A DNA stretch of 36,231 nucleotides from Duganella sp. CF458 (lineage in GTDB: Bacteria; Pseudomonadota; Gammaproteobacteria; Burkholderiales; Burkholderiaceae_D): NCBI RefSeq assembly GCF_900113115.1, contig NZ_FOOF01000028.1, positions 1 through 36,231 of the forward strand. Direction: 5' to 3'. The position numbers and the translations under genes are program-made. Under the pieces are notes generated by a model. That model saw nothing but the letters and a program-made list of their open reading frames with translations. It had not been told where the DNA came from and made no database searches. This document shows, piece by piece, positions 1 to 8,600 of the stretch (position 1 is the stretch's first letter; every line of letters begins with the position of its first letter).

Positions 1-369
1 ATCTCTGTTTTTCGCTATTGCTAGCGAGGTCACTCACTCAAAATACTGACGAATCTCTTTCGAGATTACGTTTAATATATTTTGTGCGAGCGTTACAACG
101 TATATTTTGAGCATCGAACCCTAAGGCTCGTGGCAATATCGTCAAACGCCCACACTTATCGACTGTTGATTTTTAAAGATCGCTGCTTTTATCGTACGAA
201 GCGTTGTGTTCGCTGCAGCAGAGAAGCGAGATTATGCGGTACAGCGTGCAACTCGTCAACCCCATCTTTTTCTCGTTTCGCTTCGCTGATTTGTCAGCGC
301 TGCGTTGCGAGGGACAGAACTATAGCAAACGAAATTCACCTCCGCAAGGGGGGATGTATAGTTTCGTCC
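1..369. other. AT-richer leader upstream of the receptor gene, no supported gene
   Basis: This stretch is visibly richer in A/T than everything to its right. It holds two short perfect inverted repeats: TCGCTA-TTGC-TAGCGA at 12-27 and AATCTC-TTTC-GAGATT at 52-67, the second followed by an A/T-rich run. A purine-rich AAGGGGGG lies at 346-353, directly before an ATG that opens only a 12-codon frame (354-392). The receptor frame stays open upstream to about 82, but the encoded residues are not hydrophobic in the way of a signal peptide and do not resemble the family. The stretch may hold the promoter and 5' leader of the receptor gene, or be unrelated DNA joined to a truncated gene. I could not place a convincing sigma-70 promoter. 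Confidence 0.45.
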
Positions 370-2400
370 ATGCCTTATATTCAAATACCTGACCAATTGC
401 CAATCGTCGTTGTCAGCGCCACTCGTTCCGAGCGCGCCATCTTCGAGGTTCCCGCCGCTATCGACGTACTGGATGCCGATCGCATTCGCGAAGGCCAGCC
501 AAGGGTCAATGCCTCCGAAGCCCTCGCCGCCGTGCCAGGCCTGGTGGCGCAGAACCGCCAAAACTATGCACAGGATTTGCAGATTTCCTCACGCGGCTTC
601 GGCGCGCGCTCCGCTTTCGGCGTTCGCGGTGTGCGCCTTATTGCCGACGGAATCCCGGCCAGCATGCCGGATGGTCAAGGACAGGCCGCGACATTCAACC
701 TTGATATGGCAGACAGGATTGAAGTGCTACGCGGCCCGTTCTCGGCCTTGTACGGCAACCATTCCGGCGGAGTAATCCAGTTGTTCACTCGCGAAGGCAA
801 AGGCCGCCCCACCGTGGAAACCAGCGCCAGCGCCGGGAGCGACGGCTTATATAAGGTAGACATGTCCGCCCAGGGAGAAACCGCTGGCATCGGCTACGTA
901 CTCGATGCCTCGCGCTTTCATACGGACGGCTTTCGCAATCACAGCGCTGCCACGCGCGAGCAGGCGCACGTAAAGATGAACATGAATGTCAGCGGTGGCG
1001 GAAAGCTAACGCTGGTCGCGAATGGCCTGCGCCAGAAGGATACTCAGGACCCGCTGGGCGTTACGTGGGCGACTTGGCAACGCGATCCCCGCGCCGGAGA
1101 GACCGATGCCACCGACACCGCGGCGCCCAAGCGTACGCTGGCAGAGCGCTACGACACCCGCAAGAGCATCGACCACCAACAGGCGGGGGTCAGCTGGGAG
1201 CAGCCAATCGGCGCTGCCAAGCTGCTGCTCACGGCTTATGCCGGGAACCGCCATGTGGTGCAATACCAATCGTTCTCGCGAGGTTTCCAGGCTCCTGCGA
1301 CGCACTCGGGCGGCGTGGTCGACTTCGATCGCGACTTCCATGGCGGAGAAGCCCGCTGGCAAGGCGTGCTGCCGCTCGCCGGTGGGAAGCTCACAACTTC
1401 GGCGGGCATTGAGTATGGAAACGCATCGGACGACCGCAAGGGATACGAGAATTTTTCCGGCACCACGCTGGGGGTAAAGGGCCGGCTGCGCCGCGACGAA
1501 GACGACTCGGTCTCCAATATCGATCCCTATATCCAGTCGGAATGGCAGGGCGAACGCTGGCAGCTGACTGCCGGCTTGCGTCACAGCCGTATTCGCGTAT
1601 CCGTTGCGGATCGCTTTACCAGCAATGGCGACGATAGCGGAAAGCTGCGCTTCAATGCAACCATGCCGTTGGCGGCGGTGCTGTACCGCGTAACCCCGTC
1701 CCTGAACCTGTACGCCAGCGCCGCGCGCGGCTTCGAGGCACCGACGCTGAACGAGCTGTTTTACTCCGCCGGCGGCGCCGGCTTCAATTTCGCTCTCCGG
1801 CCCGCACGCAGCAAGCACGTCGAAGGCGGTGTCAAGGCGATGTTGACGTCAGGTGCCAGGATCAATGTCGCTGTATTCGAAGTTCGTACCAGCGATGAGT
1901 TGGTAGTGGAATCCTCCGCCGGGGGACGTACCAGCTACCGCAATGCGGCCCGCACCGTACGAAAAGGCGCGGAAATGTCCTTCGACGCAGCATTGGGCGC
2001 CGGGCTCACCACGCGGATTGCCCTGACATCATTGCGCGCCACCTATGAGAATGGCGCGCGCCTGCCCGGCGTAGCACATGCCTATGCTTTCGGTGAACTG
2101 GCATGGCGGGAAAGCGCTGGCCGCTGGGGCGCCGCGCTGGAAGCCGTCGCGAGTGGCAAGGTCTATACAGAAGACAGCAATACCGAGCGGGCCGCCCCTG
2201 GCTACGGCGTACTGAATCTTCGCCTGACTGCGGCGCAGTCAGTTGCGGAATGGCGCCTCAGCGAATTCGTTCGCCTGAATAACCTGGCAGGCAAGCAGTA
2301 TGTCGGGTCCGTCATCGTCGGCGACGCGAGCAAGCGCTATTACGAAGGGGCACCCGGCCGAAACTGGGTGGCAGGCATCTCCGCCCGGTACCGGTTCTAG
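370..2400 (+). CDS. yncD: TonB-dependent outer-membrane receptor, YncD/PqqU-like, without a signal peptide
   Basis: This is an outer-membrane TonB-dependent receptor: an N-terminal plug of about 140 residues followed by a beta-barrel ending in Phe. The plug matches E. coli YncD (PqqU, reported to take up pyrroloquinoline quinone) closely, with shared strings such as QNRQNYAQDLQ, RGFG, DGIPA-MPDGQGQ and EVLRGPFSALYGN. The TonB-box-like segment is LPIVVVSATR near residue 9. I chose the ATG at 370 because family similarity begins about there, giving 676 residues against 700 in YncD. The shortfall is almost exactly the missing signal peptide. The frame is open back to 82, but no hydrophobic export signal is encoded there, so this may be a 5'-damaged gene or use an undetected start. 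An AAGGGGGG purine run lies 17 bases before the ATG, too far for an ordinary ribosome site. The stop overlaps the stop of the convergent yfaP gene. Identity of the family is secure; the cargo is inferred. Confidence 0.85.
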   Translation: MPYIQIPDQLPIVVVSATRSERAIFEVPAAIDVLDADRIREGQPRVNASEALAAVPGLVAQNRQNYAQDLQISSRGFGARSAFGVRGVRLIADGIPASMPDGQGQAATFNLDMADRIEVLRGPFSALYGNHSGGVIQLFTREGKGRPTVETSASAGSDGLYKVDMSAQGETAGIGYVLDASRFHTDGFRNHSAATREQAHVKMNMNVSGGGKLTLVANGLRQKDTQDPLGVTWATWQRDPRAGETDATDTAAPKRTLAERYDTRKSIDHQQAGVSWEQPIGAAKLLLTAYAGNRHVVQYQSFSRGFQAPATHSGGVVDFDRDFHGGEARWQGVLPLAGGKLTTSAGIEYGNASDDRKGYENFSGTTLGVKGRLRRDEDDSVSNIDPYIQSEWQGERWQLTAGLRHSRIRVSVADRFTSNGDDSGKLRFNATMPLAAVLYRVTPSLNLYASAARGFEAPTLNELFYSAGGAGFNFALRPARSKHVEGGVKAMLTSGARINVAVFEVRTSDELVVESSAGGRTSYRNAARTVRKGAEMSFDAALGAGLTTRIALTSLRATYENGARLPGVAHAYAFGELAWRESAGRWGAALEAVASGKVYTEDSNTERAAPGYGVLNLRLTAAQSVAEWRLSEFVRLNNLAGKQYVGSVIVGDASKRYYEGAPGRNWVAGISARYRF

Positions 2401-3149
2401 GGGTACACGAAGGATTTCACCAAAGTCAGCTCACCTGCGGCACGCAGCGGCACCATGAAGGTTTGCTGCTTTTCGCTTGGCGTATTCTCATTGGTGATGA
2501 CCGACACAGTGGCAACGGTAATGACCTGTTTTTCGGAATTGCCGCCGTAGTAGTTGACGTAGACATGGTAGTTGCCCTTGGCCGGCGCCGGGCTGGAATA
2601 GATTTCCGGGCCAAAGCCGCCGGTGACGTCGACATCCAGCCCGCTGCCGTCGGGGAGCATGCGCTGGCCGAACCAGGAGTGGCCGCCGTTCGGCGTTATC
2701 ACGTGCAGGTCGACATCGGTGCCCGGGCTGTCCCACGACAGCACAACCCGCAGGCGCGATTTGGTCTTGCCACTGTAACTGTCGTAGAACTGGCTGCGCG
2801 CGCGATGCTTGCCGTCCGGCGAACGCACCTCGACGCCGTTGGATCCGGGGCCGAAGATGTAGGGACGTGCAAAGCTGCCGTCTTCCTGCAGTTCGACCGG
2901 CATGGCGACGCCGTTGACGATCAGCTTGGCCGGCTTGCTGCGGCCTGCACCCGCGATCTTGCCGCGGATCTGCGCCGTTTCGGCCTGCCCTGGCTGCATG
3001 TTCACGACCGATGCCGGGTAGTTCACGGCCTGGCTGTATTGCTCCTCGCTGCCGCCCGAATGACGCCAGCCGCTCTTGGGCGACTCAATGCTCACTTGCG
3101 CCATGGCGCAGGCAGGCAACAACAACAGCGGGAGGAAGAGATTCTTCAT
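2397..3149 (-). CDS. yfaP: DUF2135 periplasmic protein, YfaP-like (second copy)
   Basis: This is a secreted protein of about 250 residues with a cleavable signal peptide (MKNLFLPLLLLPACAMAQ). The DUF2135 signature is a Trp followed by a DVDLHV-type strand and an aromatic-rich YHVYVNYYGG segment, giving a beta-sandwich-like pattern. E. coli YfaP is of similar length. It is the last gene of the six-gene macroglobulin operon and a paralogue of the gene just upstream: both end in LTLVKSFVY and share the ENTPSEK segment. A start five codons upstream at 3164 is possible, but 3149 gives a normal signal-peptide N-terminus. The stop of the upstream copy lies only a few bases before this start. No enzymatic residues are recognisable. 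A carbohydrate-binding or structural role in the envelope is a guess. Confidence 0.85.
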   Translation of the reverse strand: MKNLFLPLLLLPACAMAQVSIESPKSGWRHSGGSEEQYSQAVNYPASVVNMQPGQAETAQIRGKIAGAGRSKPAKLIVNGVAMPVELQEDGSFARPYIFGPGSNGVEVRSPDGKHRARSQFYDSYSGKTKSRLRVVLSWDSPGTDVDLHVITPNGGHSWFGQRMLPDGSGLDVDVTGGFGPEIYSSPAPAKGNYHVYVNYYGGNSEKQVITVATVSVITNENTPSEKQQTFMVPLRAAGELTLVKSFVYP

Positions 3150-3153
3150 GTGT

Positions 3154-3951
3154 TCAATATACAAAGGATTTAACTAAGGTCAGGTCGCCGATCTTGCGTA
3201 AGGGGACAACAAAGTCCTGCCTCTTTTCGCTGGGCGTGTTTTCGTTGAAAACCAGCGTGATCCGGGTCGTAATGATGGGCCGCTGGCGCGTCGCTTCGTC
3301 AAAGTGGTAGCCCGAGCTGCCGAAATTGCCCCAATAGTTCACCCAAACCTGGTAGGTGCCGCGCAAGGGGGATGTCATGGTGAACATTTCCGGACCGGGA
3401 CCATCGACACTGTCCGCATCCAGCCCGCCGCCATTGGTCAGGAATGGATGGCCAAAGAAGGCATGCTGGCCGTCCGGCGTGATGATGTGCAGGTCGATCT
3501 CGGCCTGGTTGTCGTCCCAGGCACCGATGATGCGCAGCCGCGGTTGCGGGCGGCCGGTGTCCGCCTCGTAGAACTGCATGCGCTTCAGCGGTTTGCCGTC
3601 CGGCGCACGGATCTCGACGCTGTTGGAACCCGAACCGAAGGCATAGCCGCGCGCATATCGGCCCTCTTCGTCCGTGTACAGCGGCGTCGGGTTGCCATTC
3701 ACCACCAACTGATGGAACGGGCGCTTGGCGCTGATCTTCGCCAGCTGGCCGCGAATCATGGTGCGGTTTTTCTGCGCGCCACGGTCGATCAGCGCATACG
3801 GGTAGCTGACGGCCAGTTCACCGGACTTGTCGGTCATGCCGGCGCGGTTCCAGCCGCCGACCGGGCCGGCCAGCGTCTTGTCCTGGGCCTGCAACGGCGC
3901 GGCGGCCAGCGCAAGTATCAGCGTGCAAATACCTTGGATGCGTGTTTTCAC
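3154..3951 (-). CDS. yfaP: DUF2135 periplasmic protein, YfaP-like (first copy)
   Basis: This is a 265-residue secreted DUF2135 protein. The signal peptide is MKTRIQGICTLILALAAAPLQAQ, with likely cleavage after the second AQ-type alanine. The family core shows as AWDDNQAEIDLHIITPDG and TYQVWVNYWGN, aligning without large gaps to the downstream copy. The start is GTG at 3951, overlapping the TGA of yfaQ as GTGA, so translation is coupled. In the P. aeruginosa mag operon and the E. coli yfa locus this family occupies the last position. Here it is duplicated, so the six-gene count is reached by a tandem duplication rather than by an extra family. The function is unknown, probably in a periplasmic complex with the macroglobulin. 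Confidence 0.87.
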   Translation of the reverse strand: MKTRIQGICTLILALAAAPLQAQDKTLAGPVGGWNRAGMTDKSGELAVSYPYALIDRGAQKNRTMIRGQLAKISAKRPFHQLVVNGNPTPLYTDEEGRYARGYAFGSGSNSVEIRAPDGKPLKRMQFYEADTGRPQPRLRIIGAWDDNQAEIDLHIITPDGQHAFFGHPFLTNGGGLDADSVDGPGPEMFTMTSPLRGTYQVWVNYWGNFGSSGYHFDEATRQRPIITTRITLVFNENTPSEKRQDFVVPLRKIGDLTLVKSFVY

Positions 3952-5633
3952 AAAGCCTCCAGCGAGAGGTCATTCAGGCGGCGCGCCAGGCGCTCCACAT
4001 AGTCTTCGTCCTGCCCGCGCGGGTGGCGGCGCAAGCCGATGTGCAAGTATTCGTGCGCCAGCGTGATGCGGTCCTCGCGCGTGGCGAGCGGCCGCATGAA
4101 GATGCGGTTGCGCGACTGCTCGGAATATGGCGCGCCGGCAGCCAGTGCGCATATGGCCGGCAGTTGCGCCGGGGCCTCATAGCCGTCTTCGCGCCGCAGC
4201 GTGCGCTCCCAGCGAGGCAGCGCAAAGGCCAGCCACTGTTCGTTCTTTGCGAGGCGCACACAGGCGGTGCCGGCATTCCCAGCGATGGCGAGGGTGGTGC
4301 CGGGATAGGCCGCAGCCAGGATGTCGTCGAAACCTTTTCCTGCGCGCGCCTGCGCCTGCGCATCGCTCCATGCCATGACGTTCGCTCCGCCTTTGCTGCC
4401 GTGGTAGCGCACCTGTGCGCCATCCAGCACCAGCTGGTCGGTCCAGCGCGCCACGTCAAGCGCGGCAGCACTGGCTGGATTGGGACTGACGCGCTGCGTG
4501 GCGCTACTGTCCGTGATGAACTGGCAGGACTCGGCGCGGCGCGCATTCTGCTGCAGGTAGCTGCGGGCCGCGATGGCGAAGGCGCGCGCAGCTTCCGTTT
4601 CGGTGGCGCCGGCTTCGCGGTCGATCACCCGGCCCACGTATTCGTTGACACCCATCCGGCCGCGAATTTGCGGCTTGCCGCTCGCGCCGATGGCCAGCGT
4701 CAGCTCGCCATTGCTGCGGATGGGCAGGCTTTTGCCGTTTTCGAACTGCACCACGTAGCGGCCGTTCAGCGCACCCGGCGCGGCATGGCCGTCCGCCGTG
4801 CGAACCGCACGCAGCGGGTAGCGCGTGAAGTAGTCGACTACCACGCAACCGCTGTCTTCCGCCTGCTGTACCGGCGGCAAGGCGGCGGCAATCTGCGGTG
4901 CCCATTTCTGGAAGATGCCGGTGCTGCTGTCGCTGCCGCCAAACCATACAGGAGTGCCGTCGGCCAGCCAGCCGGCTGCCCCACCCAGCCTGGCATCTTC
5001 GCGTTTCGGATGGTGCCAGGAATAAGTCTTTACCCGGAGCTGGCTGCCGAACCAGCGCACGCTGCCTGCACCACGGCCATCCAGCACCACGCGCAGCAGG
5101 GCCGCCTCGGCATCGGCACGACTCGCTGCCGGAATGCTGGCCAGCGCGCGCAGCAGGCTGCCCAGGGTGACGAGGCGCGCAGGTTCCAGCCTAGCAGGAT
5201 CTGCCAACCAGGCGAATGCACCGGCCGGTACGCTGCCCAGCCTGCGTTTCCAGTATTCCTGCCACGGCTTCTGGGCGATGCCCAGGCGTTCAGGTGCGAA
5301 AAACAGGCCGCAGGACTGCGCCAATGCGGCATCGCGGCTTACACTGGCGCCGGCTTCGCAGCAATACACTTCCTCCTGCTTACGGCCACCGCAATTGTAG
5401 TCGGGCGTAGGCAGCTTGTTGTCCACGGCGTAAACGTAGATGAACAATTTCCACAGGCTGCCAAGCGGGATCTCCGTGCTGGCGGCCATCGGCTGCACCG
5501 CCGATGCGCTGCGCTGCTGCAGCTGCACTGCTTGCACCTTGCCGTCGCGCCACCACGCCAGGTCGAGCGAGGCCGCCGCCGCGACGGGCGCGGCGGCGGC
5601 CAACAACATGGCGGGCAGGAGGCGAGCCAGCAT
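3948..5633 (-). CDS. yfaQ: DUF2300 secreted protein, YfaQ-like, with transpeptidase-, SpoIID- and HExxH-like motifs
   Basis: This is a 561-residue secreted protein with a signal peptide in residues 1-21, similar in length to E. coli YfaQ. Three regions can be read. Residues about 50-250 look like a penicillin-binding/transpeptidase fold: S59-LW-K62 as an SxxK motif, an SCG at 107-109 in the position of SxN, and K202-T-Y in the position of KTG. Residues about 290-425 resemble SpoIID: EYVGRVIDREAG, then AFAIAARSYL (351-360), a Cys-Gln pair, and YHGSKGG. The C-terminus has H527-EYL-H531, an HExxH zinc-protease-type motif. These assignments are motif reading, not alignment. The start ATG overlaps the yfaS stop (TAATG) and the stop overlaps the next start (GTGA). 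The family has no established activity; the motifs suggest action on peptidoglycan. Confidence 0.85.
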   Translation of the reverse strand: MLARLLPAMLLAAAAPVAAAASLDLAWWRDGKVQAVQLQQRSASAVQPMAASTEIPLGSLWKLFIYVYAVDNKLPTPDYNCGGRKQEEVYCCEAGASVSRDAALAQSCGLFFAPERLGIAQKPWQEYWKRRLGSVPAGAFAWLADPARLEPARLVTLGSLLRALASIPAASRADAEAALLRVVLDGRGAGSVRWFGSQLRVKTYSWHHPKREDARLGGAAGWLADGTPVWFGGSDSSTGIFQKWAPQIAAALPPVQQAEDSGCVVVDYFTRYPLRAVRTADGHAAPGALNGRYVVQFENGKSLPIRSNGELTLAIGASGKPQIRGRMGVNEYVGRVIDREAGATETEAARAFAIAARSYLQQNARRAESCQFITDSSATQRVSPNPASAAALDVARWTDQLVLDGAQVRYHGSKGGANVMAWSDAQAQARAGKGFDDILAAAYPGTTLAIAGNAGTACVRLAKNEQWLAFALPRWERTLRREDGYEAPAQLPAICALAAGAPYSEQSRNRIFMRPLATREDRITLAHEYLHIGLRRHPRGQDEDYVERLARRLNDLSLEAL

Positions 5634-8600
5634 TACTCGACTTTCAGCGTATGCATGGTCTTGCCGCCGCCTTCAAAGGCTTTCTGCTCCGGTTGGTACA
5701 TGCGGTGGAAGCGGGTCGGCGGCAAGGTGTAGCTGCCCTTCTGGCCGAAGCGCAGCAGGTGGCGCACGACGACCTCGCCGCTCAACGGCTCGACCGGGAC
5801 GGCATAGCCGTCGCGGCGCTCGACGTGGCGCGCGCGCTCCAGTTGCACCGGCTCGTCACCCGCCAGCTTCATGCCCCAGGTGGTCGACTCGACCATCGCG
5901 CCCGGCGGCAGCGCCACTTCCAGCAGGCCGAAACGATGCGCGGCGCTGCCGGCTTTCAGCTTGATTTCGTCCATGTACAGTTCGTCCGTGCGCAGCGCTT
6001 CGCCAGGCTTGACCGGTTCCATGGTGTAGCCCTTGGAGCCCGCCTTCATGCGCAGGATGCGGCGCTCGATGCCAACGTCCAGCGTGTGCTGTTCGACGGC
6101 GCGGCTGTCGTACTGCACGATCGCGACGGTACCGGCCGGTGCGGCTTGCGCCAGCTTCAATTGCTCGGGCAACGCCTTGGCATCGGTCCAGCGCCATACC
6201 GGCTGGCCGCTGCGGCTGTCCGTCTGCTGCCATGCGCCTTCCAGCGCGGCGACCGGCGGCCTTGCGGCAGGCGAGCCGCCCAGCTTCTTCTGCACCCAGA
6301 CCAGGGTCAGGGCACGGTCCATGGTTGGCATGTCGGCACGCACGGACGACAGCACGGCGTCGGCCTGCGCCACTGGCAGTTCACCGGCCAGCATCAGCAG
6401 GGCCTGCGCCACCGGAGCCGGCGAAGCGCGCAATGCGGCCCACGCCTGCGGCAACTGTTGCTGCAGCGGCGGCGGCAAGGCGATGCCGTTCTGGGCGGCG
6501 ACGACGGAGGCCAGGCCGACCGCCATGGCGCGCGTCACGCTGTCCTGGCCGTCCGCCAGCAGCACGCTGCTGGTGACGCCCTGCTTGCGCGGCGCCGAGC
6601 CGACTTCCAGGCTGGCGGCGTCGGCCACCAGGCTTTCCGCCAGGGTTTTGGTCGGCAGGCCCATTTCGTGCATCATCCACAGGCTCATGGCGCGCTCCAG
6701 CGGGGCATTGTTCTTGCCATGCTCGCTGTAGACGGTGACCAGGTTGTTCCAGTGCTCGCCCGGCAATTCCAGGCGCAGGGCGCGCGAGGCGTACCAGTCG
6801 GCGTAGTAGGCGTAGGACGTCATCAGTGCGTCGGCCTGCGTGGCGGGTCCCCACCAGCTGAAGACGGCGTTCGGACCGGCCATCGACACCAGGCGCAGGC
6901 GCTGCGCCTGCATGATCGCCATCAGGCGTTCGCGGACCGGGCCGGCATCGGCCGGCATGCTTTGCGCCGCCATGGTCAGCGGGATCAGGCGGCTGGCCGT
7001 CTGCTCCACGCAACCGTACGGGTACTCGATCAGGTCATCGGCAATACGGGCAAAATGGCTGGCCGCGCCCTGCGCGAACGAGACGCGGACATTGCGTGCA
7101 TCGGCCGGCAGCTTCAACGCGTTGTCGGTGCCGGCCAGGGCCACGCTCATGCTGCGCGGGCTGCTCCAGGCGGCGGGCTGCTCCTGCACCTTGGTATCCA
7201 GCGCATCCACCAGCTTGCCGTCCTGCTTCACTTCCAGTCGCAACGGTGCGGTACCGACGGCAACCGGGAATTCGACGTAGTTCACGCCCGGCTTGGCCGA
7301 CAGCTTCTCCACTTTCGGCTGCGGGCCGCCGGACAGCGTCACTTCCAACGCCTTCGTTTCACTGGTCTGGTTGAAGATGGCGACCGATGCACGCGGCGCA
7401 TCGCCGGTACGCAGCCAGTCCGGAGCCGTCCACTTGGAGTAGAACGATTTGTCCGAACGCAGGTAAGCGGTACGCTGGCCCACACGGCCTTGCGCATCCA
7501 TCGCGCGGCCCGTGATGCGCCAGCGGGTCAGGGCATCCGGCATGGTGAAGGTGACGCGCGCCTTGCCGTCGGCATCGGTCTTCAGCGACGGCGCCCAGAA
7601 GGCGGTATCGATATTGTCGCGGCGCGGGCGTTCCAGCACCTTCACGCCGCGCTCATTGTAGTTATGGCGGGCCGGGACGTTCTCGCGGCGGCCCTGCGCC
7701 ATGTCATAGCTGATGAAGGACAGGCTGGCCGTGGTGCGCACGTTGTTGCGGCGCGGATGATAGAAGAAGTCCGCGATGTCGGGAGCGATTTCCGGCTGCA
7801 GCACGTAGATCATTTCATCCACCACGCCCAGCGCGACCAGGGTGGACAGCGGCTTGCCGTCGAGTTGCGCCGTCACGTCCAGCGTGACCTTTTCGCCCGG
7901 CTGGTAGATTTCCTTGTCGGTCTTGAAGCTCAGGGCGATGCGCGGCTCGATCACTTGCAGCCCAGCATTCTGGAATACGAAGTCGCCGTTGCGGGTGTAC
8001 GCCACCGAGAATGTCATGTTCGGGCCATGCTCTTCTTTCACCGGAATGCGCACGCGCCACTGGTTCTTTGCCACACGCTTGGCCTGGTACCAGTCGGCAC
8101 CGCCGTTCATCAGGCCGTACTGCTCGACCTTGTCGCGCTCCATGGTCAACAGAGCCTGGTCGACCGGATCGGAGAAGGTTACCAGCGCTTCGGCGCTCTC
8201 TCCCGGACGATAGCGCGCCTTGTCCATTACGATCTCGATGCTGCCCGGCGCGGCCTGCAAGCCTTCGCCGCTGACCCAATGGCTGGCAGCGGCCAGCAGG
8301 TTACCGCGTTCATCGCGCAGCGAAAGCTGGTAGGAGCCTGCCTTGGCGAAATTCACGTCCCAGCCCTTGGCCGCCGGATCGAACTTGCCTTCGGTCTTTT
8401 CCTGTTTTTCAAGCTGCACCATCTCCCAGCGCACCGGGCGGGCCGCGCCCTGGCCATCCGGCACCAGGTCGAAGTGCACCTGCTGGCCCGGTTCGGAGAA
8501 CGAGCGCGCCGCCTTCAGTTGATAGCTGCTGATGGAGCGTTCGATCATCAGCTCGCGCGTGGCCTTGACGCGGTAGGCTGCGCCGTCGGTCGCCATCACG

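Noticed and set aside
234..389. Short plus-strand frame in the leader as a frameshifted signal peptide of the receptor
   Set aside because: The residues include some hydrophobic ones (PIFFSF) but no proper n-h-c signal order or cleavage site, and joining it to the receptor would need a frameshift for which there is no evidence.
3942..5732. Plus-strand frame opposite yfaQ
   Set aside because: Antisense shadow; yfaQ on the other strand has a signal peptide, family motifs and coupled start and stop codons.
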